Source of the DNA: Rhea pennata
Lineage: Eukaryota; Chordata; Aves; Rheiformes; Rheidae
Assembly (NCBI RefSeq): GCF_028389875.1
Contig: NC_084664.1
Location: 39,442,323-39,506,322 of the forward strand
Direction: 5' to 3'
DNA: 64,000 nt
Shown: positions 56,013 through 64,000 of the stretch, one piece after another
Numbering within the stretch: the stretch's first letter is position 1
How the letters are laid out: every line of letters begins with the position of its first letter
The notes under the pieces: generated by a model
Database searches by the model: none
Seen by the model: the letters and a program-made list of their open reading frames with translations, nothing else
Told to the model about the DNA's origin: nothing
Translations under genes and position numbers: made by a program

Positions 56013-57204
56013 TACCCTTCAAATCAGGGCATTAGCTTTTCACTTTTCCAGAAAAACTTGAATATCACAAAAACGAAAGCACACAAGCACTAGACAAGTC
56101 TTCATTAGGATTTCACTAAATAGTATTCCTTGTTTACTTATATAGGTAACATATAAATAGAAGGACCAAAAATGAATTTTGCTGTAAAAGGAAGTCTTGG
56201 AATTTTTGCCAGAATCATTAATATAAGTTATTTGATGCAAATCTGAAAGAGGCTGAAAGAAGAGCACAGACTAAAATGGTGCTGTCGTTATGCTGCTATA
56301 ATCATGTCACTTGTTAACAAACTAATTCCTCCCAGCAGAGTAAGCTCTTAACCCAACACATCGTAATGGAAACAAGTAGCATTGGAGATGGCTGTGAGGG
56401 CCAGATATGGTAAGATTTTCCCAGCAGGCCTCCTAAAAAAGTGTATCCTTTTTCCCTTCTGTTCTTGGTACATCATAGAAAGAACTGGTAACTGACCACA
56501 AAACCTTATTTTTTATGAATTTCTCTTTATGATCTTACACAGGAGAAATATAGCACTGATGAGGGTAGACAGGCATTCTGTGGAGGAAGAATAAAAAGTA
56601 AATCTTAGCCATGTCTCACATTAAATAGTTGACTTAAAGTGTTATCAGGTAAAAAAACAACATTCAGCTGCCGCACTGCAAGACAGCTTATGGTAACCCA
56701 TCTAACACAGTGCTGAGATATCTTGATGTTCTTTTTCAAGAAGCTGGCAAGTTAGGTGTCTGGCCATTTGCTGTGTTTTAAAAAATGCTCCCTTGATAAG
56801 ATGTGTTGGGCTATGCAAGAACTAGCCTTGGTGCAAGTGCTTGCCTGAACTCAAGCTAGGGATTTTATGCTCCCCTCTTGTGTGGATGGGAGGGCGGTTT
56901 AGCTGTATGTAGTGGGGCAGGTTTGGGGTCACTCTCAAGCGCTAGTACTTCATATATTTTCAATTTGAGCACCCCACAACACTGCAGAAATACACAATAT
57001 CAATTAGAAATACCTTATGCTTATCAGAAGTAATTTCATACCATTTTCATGGGGTTAGACTGAAATTTGATACAGTAAGTGTTCATTGAATATAAACTTG
57101 GATACTTCAAATAATTTGAAAAACAATTATTGCATAAAGCATTTGTGCATATAATATGATCTCATGGAGCATTCAGTCATTCAAAGTACTGAATATTCTG
57201 CGTT
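56013..57204. other. Non-coding stretch, nothing recognised
   Basis: A+T-rich, with no exon or repeat recognised. Confidence 0.4.
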
Positions 57205-57365
57205 CATCAAACAGAATACTTATGGACAGATTTAGCTTTACACAAATAAGCGGTCCAATTGACCTCAGTGAGGCCACTCATGGACTTAAATGTCAACATG
57301 TATCTAAGTGCTTTCCTGGATCAGGGCCAGAACATTCTGTGTTTTGTGAAACAAGGCCCTGAAGT
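57205..57365. repeat. Ancient amniote-type dispersed repeat relic (tentative)
   Basis: CAATTGACCTCAGTGAGGCC, then ACTCATGGACTTAAATGTCA and AAGTGCTTTCCTGGATCAGG-GCC follow, in order, the CATTGACTTCAGTGGGAC / ACTCA.ATGCTTAAAGT / AAGTGCTTTGCTGGATC.GGGCC words of an old repeat widespread in turtles, crocodilians and birds. The ordered match over about 130 bp makes this the strongest of the relics. Family name not assigned. Confidence 0.5.
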
Positions 57366-58034
57366 CTTGTTGCAAATGGCTGTAGTTTGCAAGAGTCCCA
57401 GAAAAATGAGAAAAAAATAAAACAGGGCAGTACCAAATTCTGTCATACTTTGTTCATTTATTTGAGGAGTGTAGTTTGAAGTTAATGATTAGCATTACTG
57501 CAGAGAAGACTGTTACTGTACAGAGACAGCAATACTGGGGAATGGGAAGGAAATATTATGAGGTATTTAAAACATGAAATAGGCCTGGAAAGCAGAGAGA
57601 ATTCAATTGAGATCATAAGTATTGTGTTAGCAACTTGGAGTTTGTGGGTCTTCGGCACTTGACTTGCTGTTGGAGGCTGTTTTGTGCATTACTGCTTCTA
57701 GAGTGCCAGCAGTGGAGAGTGCCCACAGTGATGAGGGTTGTATAAAAATGAACGTAGCTTCAAAATCAGCTTGTCTGAAGGATGTAGAGCATTCCTGATC
57801 CTTAGCATTCTCAGTGAAGGAATGCCCTCTGAGTGAAGGGTCTCAAGACTATGGGCTGCACTCCGCAAGCATCAGTGTAACTGATTGCTCTTTGGCTACA
57901 TACAAAAATGGAAAGATATGAATACATGCGGTCCTCTACTTACATTGATCAAAGTGAATATAACGTGAGCCCAAGCATGTCACCGTGACAATCAGAATTC
58001 CTTTCAGGGTAGCTAATGTAGCTGCTGTCCTGCA
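57366..58034. other. Non-coding stretch, nothing recognised
   Basis: No exon or mobile element recognised. Confidence 0.35.
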
Positions 58035-58085
58035 GGGCAGATCCTCAGCTGGTGTAACCAATCTGACTTCATCCTTGTGTATATG
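58035..58085. repeat. Ancient amniote-type dispersed repeat relic (tentative)
   Basis: GGGCAGATCCTCAGCTGGTG followed by TAACCAATCTGACTTCAT resembles the GGCCAGATCCTCAGCTGGTG/TAAAT-CA...TTGACTTCAAT pattern of an old archosaur/turtle repeat. Short relic. Confidence 0.45.
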
Positions 58086-61000
58086 GATGGAGAAGCTTTA
58101 ATTTTTATGTTAAGCTCTGAACTGCTGTCTTTTTACAGGAGAAAAAAAATGTAATTCATTCTTTTTAGTTGATACATGATAAAGAGTACCCTGAGACCCC
58201 CAGGTAATAGCATGACATACAGATATTTAGGCAATTTCTGCAAGTTTTTATTAAGTCGTAGCTCAAAGGATATAAAATATTTAATGTCAAGCTGCACCCT
58301 GGCACTTTTTGCCCCTCCGAGACTAAATGTTCTTTCTTTTGTAGTATACAGACCTTCTGCCAGTCTGACAACTGAGGAACATATCTATCACTTTATCTAG
58401 CACTAATCCTTCAGGCTAAGGTAAGGCACAAGGGAGGCCATAACTGATTATGGTATGAATTTGAAAGAAAAGTAGCTATGTATGTAGAATAGTATATTTT
58501 AATTACTTGGGCAGAATTGTCATGTTCAAACTGTTGAAATAAAGTGTAAAAACAAGATGAAAGCTTTGCTCTCCCTGACAGATATTTCAGAAAAATTTGT
58601 TGCTAGTGAACTGGAAGGCCAGTCCTTTATCTACCAGGATAAGAGAAAATTAATATGCATTTGTATAGCTTATGTTACTACTGTTTAAATTTATAAATGT
58701 ATTAGGTAATTTAAGGAAAAATAGCCAATACGAAACAGCCATAATGCCTTAGGATAAAGATTTTTGCTGCATTCATGTTGGGTTCCCATAGATTTGTAAG
58801 TCTTTCACATATTAAAATCTTTAATTGATTAAAAAAATAGAAATTCAAGTAAAGTACCCATTTATGGAACTTACAAGAGTAATTTCTGGCCACTTTTCTC
58901 CCTTTTTTGGTGGGGAGGGGCATCTCATGTTTATAGTAACAATCTGTATTGTATATATTTGTGAGATGTTTCCCATGTTACGTATTGAGGAACAATGCTG
59001 TATATCATTTTTCAGCTTTACTTGGTCCTTTCACATAATTTATCTGAGCTGGAAACATCAATTTCATCTGCTCCATGTAACTTCATCTATTTTTTCCAGG
59101 GTAAAACCTTGTGTTTTATTGGGAAAAAAAAAAAAAACAAAGGAAACTCACCACAGAATGTGGAAACAAAAGAAATAGTCATGAACATGTGTGTGTGTGC
59201 ATAATCATCATCCAGAGACCATGCTGATAAACGATGTGAAACAAAGCATTATTAATAATTCAACGAGCTACATAGAAAATAAAGGCAAAGAAACTGTTTT
59301 CTTCTTGTTGAATAATATTTAAAAATTTTTAAGAAGTACCTCCTCAATCAGCAGTGATGAATAAGATTGATAGAATTGAAAGTTCTGAGATGATTGGTCA
59401 GAAAAAGAGCTGAACTTTTTAAAAGAATTGGGATAAACACATCTGTATTTCCAAATATTTAGGGAGCCTTTGTGTCACTTTAGAGGACATGAAGTTAAGT
59501 AAATCAGTCCCTGATTTGCCTGTCTTATGTTAAAATGATGTACTTAATGAAGATTAATCAAGATAATTTTTCTTTCATTAGCACAATCGCCCTTTGCACC
59601 TGTACAGAATAATTTATGTAAAATGACTAGTGTTATTGCAGTGACTCTTATTCAAGACTTCAGTGTATGAGATGCCTTAAAATAATTAAAACAAATTAAA
59701 ATATAGAGATAGAGGCTGATAGAAATCAGTGAAGCTTGCCGATGTACACTGACTAATCCTTTGGGCTCACACAGTGCTTCACTGCTCTTTGTCCTAAATT
59801 CCTGTCATAGGCACCAGAAGATGTTTTTCCAGAGAAGAAAGATGATCGAGTGCTTATAAAGGGAGACAGGTTTTTTGGAGGTCTCAGATCAATTTTCAAC
59901 AGACAGACATCTCCTGAATCGCCCAGAGAATGTCTATGCAGTCTTTTGCAAGCAGATGCAAGCTCACAGTTTGTGTTCCACGCCTGGCTATGTGTCAACT
60001 CTGAAAGCTGGCATATATTTATACAATGTCAGTAGTAGTGAGCCTTGATCTTGACTGGGGCCTTCGGTCTTTTCGCCAATAACTGTAATGCCAATACGAC
60101 TAGCATTAACTAATTCAAGAATGATTAAACCCAGTAAATCTGATGTTACTTTTCATAAAATAAAAATTTCTGGTCTGTTTCTTGCACTTAAGAATACAAA
60201 TTTTAAATGCAGCAAAGACCTAACATCCTTTTTCCCCAGAAAGTGACCTTATTAAGCACTTAAATTACAGATAACAAAAAGTCAAGAGGCATGTATTTAG
60301 AAGTTACTGCTTTTGTACTGCCAGACAATATGCATATGAAAGCATAGTGATGTTAACAATGTAGTTTGAAGGAGAAAATCCCTTCTTCATTGTCTATTAC
60401 TGTTCTGTGTCTGTTCTTTATTACTTCCTCATTGTATCTGAAGATACGTAACTCTTGCATTCACAATCATTTCATGAGATCACTCTAGTTTTCTTTTCTC
60501 GTGTACAGTTACACCCTTTAACATCTAAGTAAATACCTGAATTTCATTGTAAAAATGTGTCTTGAGGCATTCTTTACAATAATTTATTAACGTCTTGATT
60601 TTTTTTCTATTTCCATCTTCTCTGCAGTTTTCCAGTTCTAATGGTTATGAGTTCTCTTTCTCCTGCCTTGGCTGTCCATTTACCAGTTCCAACTTGGTTT
60701 TATCTCTCTCTCCAATTCCTATTTGTCCTTTATCTCACAGTTCATTCCTTTCTTTTTGCCTGTCTCTCACACATGTAGTGCTAGGGAGTATGACGATAGT
60801 AACATTTCAGTTTGTGATAGATAAATGTTAATATTTTTCATCATTCACATCTTTTTGTCCTATGTTTTCCCTTTTCATTCATTCTGCCATCCATTCACTT
60901 CACCTATATAATATTCTCCTAACTTTTCTGGGATTCATTCCTTCCATCCATCCTTGGAGAGTGATTTAGGATTTAAAATTTAGTAGTGTTCTGTTTTCTT

Positions 61001-63400
61001 GTTTTTTGTTTTTTTAATCTTGGATGGACAAATAAGCAATTTGTACAATGAGTTGAAAGGAAGGGAGATGTGTAGATCCTCTCTTCCCTTTCATCCTCTA
61101 ACAGAAAGGAGAAGCTTGCTGCGAGAATGAAGGATAGAATCTTTTTCTGTATGAACAGGAGGAGTTAGAGAGCTGTCAGCTGGAACAGCTTTGCTTTCCC
61201 AACCTTCTGATACATTTACTTGCAGGCAAAAAGGTAAGAGAACTAGATATTCGTCAAGTAGCTCTCAGTCTTATTATTGTCTCACTTCAGATTCCCACTC
61301 CTGGTTACTCTTCTTCCAGTACTTTGGCAACAGCAAAGAACAGAAGTGGGGAATCTCCCTATTGCTTTCTGGCAGAAGGAAAGTGGTGCTTTCCCTTTAG
61401 TTCAGTTGCCGTTTACTCAGAAAACAAATTTCCAGTACATTAACAAGAATTTCTTCTGTGGTGTAGTGGTACTGGTTTAGTATTGCCATCTTTCAGATGC
61501 AGTGAGATTTTATGTATGTGTATGTATATGTTTATCTGATAAATCCAGCAAATACTGTAAAAGTTACATTAACAGTCAGGATTCTGATTTTCACAGATGT
61601 TTTATGCAAAATATAAATGTTTCACAGAAATTAAGAGCATTTTCTGCCTACTGCACTGCTATCAGTTTGTGATAATTGTACCACAGATGCTTAAAATGCC
61701 TGAGTTACATAGTAGTTGAGGTCTTCTGAACAGATGTTTCAGCCATAATGCTATTTCTAGTAAAGAAGTTTTGAATATGCATGTGAAAGCATCTATAAAT
61801 ACTGTAACTTATTAGCATTCTTATAGCTAAAAATAAAGGAAACTAATGCAACTGTTGATTTGTGCTCAGAAGTTGAAATATAAAGTAACAAATTAAATAG
61901 TGGAATTGACTTCAGTTAAGACCTGTGCTGACTAGTGCAGCGTATCCATGCCTGCTGTCCCATGGGCAAGTTATGATATGAACTCTAAGAATGTAAGCAA
62001 TCCCATATAGATTAATGGGGTTATAGAACTACACTACAAATTTCAGTATAGGGCACTGTCTCATTGTCATGCTACTATCATCTTACTAACCTCCATGTTA
62101 AACAGCAAAAGACACTATGTTCCATCATATTTTAGTACCTTTCTTTTTAAGTGTTTCAAACAGTTTGTGCTGTGTGATTTTCCCACATAATTAAATGAAA
62201 ATACATTTTGGTCTTTGGGCATGACAAGTTTAATAAATCTCTGTTCTCCTTCTACGTCTTTCGTAGGCATATACTAAGCTTACTATATTCTTGTAATTCA
62301 GAAAAGCTATGAGGCTAAAGTGAGCAAAGAGGATTTTGACTATTATTCATTAAAAGAAGTTCATTCTTCTTTTAAACATTATCTTTTCCTCTTTCTATGG
62401 TATTGTGTGTCAGCTTTCTAACGAGATGAATCGACACCAGCATGTAGTTAACTGTTTATCAGCAGATGTATGTTTGTGTTAACTTTCCTATTATGTCTTC
62501 AGAGTAAAGGCGTTAAGCACTGTAATTCCTACTAAGCATGTGTAGACCCAGTGTTTACTATCATGGACATAATAAAATGAACAAAATTTTAGAAAGAACT
62601 CATTTGACAAAAATCAGCTTGTTTTATTTACCTGTTCTTATAACATATGAGATTTTCTTCAAAGCAGTGAGTGTTTAATATTCTACTGTAAGGAGAATTT
62701 GCAAAACATATCATCTTGAATTAACAAACTGAAAGCTTTATTTTTTTTTTTTCTGTGTAAGCATTTAACAAAAGACATTGATCAGTATTAACATTTTGGC
62801 AAGTTTGCAGGAGCAAAGTTTAAGAAGGTATAAAAACTTATAGGCAATTTTTATTTGCATGCTCTTGCAATAATGAAGATAGATTCCTCAAATTACAGAA
62901 ATACTTTATGTTCCAGAAGCCTCTGTATATATCCAATAGTTACTAACAAATGTAAGGAGGGTCAAAATGAAATCCAATACTTTGCAGAATTCTGGCTCTC
63001 AGCCCATTCTGTAACTCTGTAACTTCTCCTTAGAGGGCAGAGTACAACATGAGGAGGTAGCAAACACTGCTTGTCTGCTCCTTTTAATGATGCATCAGAA
63101 ACATTTCAAGAATAGGTTTATTGTTTCAGTCTCAGTTGAAATGCTCATTATGCAAGTCCTATTCACATTATCTGTCTTTCATAGTAGAAGAAAATACAAA
63201 ATTTGCTCCATTGAAATCCTTACCCAGTATAACCCCAGACATTAGTGTTACAAAATTCTAAAGTTTTTTTTTTTCCAAAATGTGATATTAAAATCAAAAA
63301 GACTTGATTTTCAGGTTTTTGAAAGTGGTAAACAAACAACATGCTGTTAAAATATAATAAATTCACTTTCCTTGATCAGATAACTTAAGGATTTCAAACA
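58086..63400. other. Non-coding stretch, nothing recognised
   Basis: About 5.3 kb of A+T-rich sequence. Short A- and T-runs occur (59127-59140, 62744-62755). ORFs under 120 codons show no domain (for example 58825-59178). No RNA gene or element recognised. Confidence 0.45.
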
Positions 63401-63655
63401 CGGTTACTCAAAATTAGTCCCTAGGTCAAGACTTTCAAAAGAGACTTAATTTTTTGTGTTCAAACAAAGGCCTTGAAGGAGTCTGATTTCTACAAAGTCC
63501 TTTATATCTGCTCTTTAAACTTGCCATTAAAATGTCTAGTTCAATATTTTAAAAGGCAAGGATAAAATACAATTATTCAATTTTGAAAAATCTTGACCTT
63601 TCAGTAGTTCTTTTAAACATCAAAATAAATAGTCTGATTTTCAAAGCAACGTGAC
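63400..63655. repeat. Ancient amniote-type dispersed repeat relic (low confidence)
   Basis: Words such as AATTTTGAAAAATCTTGACC and GTCTGATTTTCAAAGCAACG resemble the 'TTTGAAAATCTTGGCC' and 'CCTGATTTTCAAAGGTGCTG' words of an old reptile/bird repeat. Diverged and scattered. Confidence 0.25.
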
Positions 63656-63865
63656 CTAAGGCTACACTGCAAACAACTAACCACATGGTATGATAGTCTA
63701 ATAGCAACCAGTTTAGAGAAGAAGTTTTGAATAATCCTTATCTGGATAGTAACCCCTCCTAGATTCAAAAGTCTGTAGGGGAAGACACTTGTTCTAAAGT
63801 GTTAAACTCTTATTAATCCTCAACTGTCAAATTTAGTAGGCAGTTAGCCAGACTAATCGGCATGA

Positions 63866-63881
63866 TAGGTAGATAGATAGT
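63866..63881. repeat. Short (TAGA)n tract
   Basis: About three to four TAGA/GATA units. Confidence 0.7.
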
Positions 63882-64000
63882 AAACATGCCTTAAGCTGCA
63901 TTTAGTAGGCTAGAAACAGTTGATCTGCTTAATCCAAAAAAAAAAAAAACCCTCACCATATTTACTGCTAGTACAATGAACTTTCCAAAATTATAAACAT

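Noticed and set aside
1..64000. CRISPR arrays, operons, rRNA or intact tRNA genes
   Set aside because: None seen. Repeats are tandem microsatellites or dispersed retroelements, and the window has vertebrate nuclear character.

Overview
This window looks like vertebrate nuclear DNA, almost certainly from a bird. The main evidence is CR1 LINE copies with the avian-type 3' end (an ATTCTGTG-like tail next to the GGTTGGACTAGATGATCTCC block). Supporting signs are A+T-rich non-coding sequence with isolated CpG islands, degenerate endogenous retroelements, and no prokaryotic gene layout. I found no complete, confidently identifiable host protein gene. Nearly all open frames are chance ORFs. I cannot name the species or chromosome.

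Layout. 1-2.3 kb: a strong CpG island with a core promoter facing left (octamer, TATA-like box, then a candidate first exon with a GTGAGT donor). This is probably the 5' end of a minus-strand gene whose other exons lie outside the window. 5.37-13.13 kb: a large inverted duplication. Its arms (about 1.55 and 1.11 kb) are nearly identical and flank a 5.1 kb spacer. The spacer holds a 69-bp tandem duplication and a degraded class III (ERV-L-like) retroviral pol with RT end, RNase H and integrase. The arms themselves carry a fragment of an older CR1-type reverse transcriptase. 15.8 kb: a MIR-like CORE-SINE relic. 18.49-19.75 kb: a CR1 inserted inside an oppositely oriented CR1. 25.3-27.4 kb: a colinear, heavily decayed Ty3/Gypsy-type pol (RT, RNase H, zinc finger, integrase, C-terminal module). 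28.3-29.07 kb: a rarely retained CR1 5' (ORF1) fragment. 29.88-30.02 kb: another CR1 3' tail.

From 30 to 64 kb the window is mostly unannotatable desert. It holds microsatellites, homopolymers, several very old amniote-type repeat relics and a possible retroposed 3' end (38.2 kb). It also holds a possible minus-strand terminal exon (49.08 kb), a second G+C/CpG-rich block (49.44-50.34 kb) and a possible plus-strand 5' exon pair (54.9-56.0 kb).

The most unusual items are the long, recently made or homogenised inverted repeat around ERV-L pol and the Ty3/Gypsy-type pol fossil. All calls come from reading the sequence. No alignment, database search or expression data was available, and boundaries are approximate unless stated.
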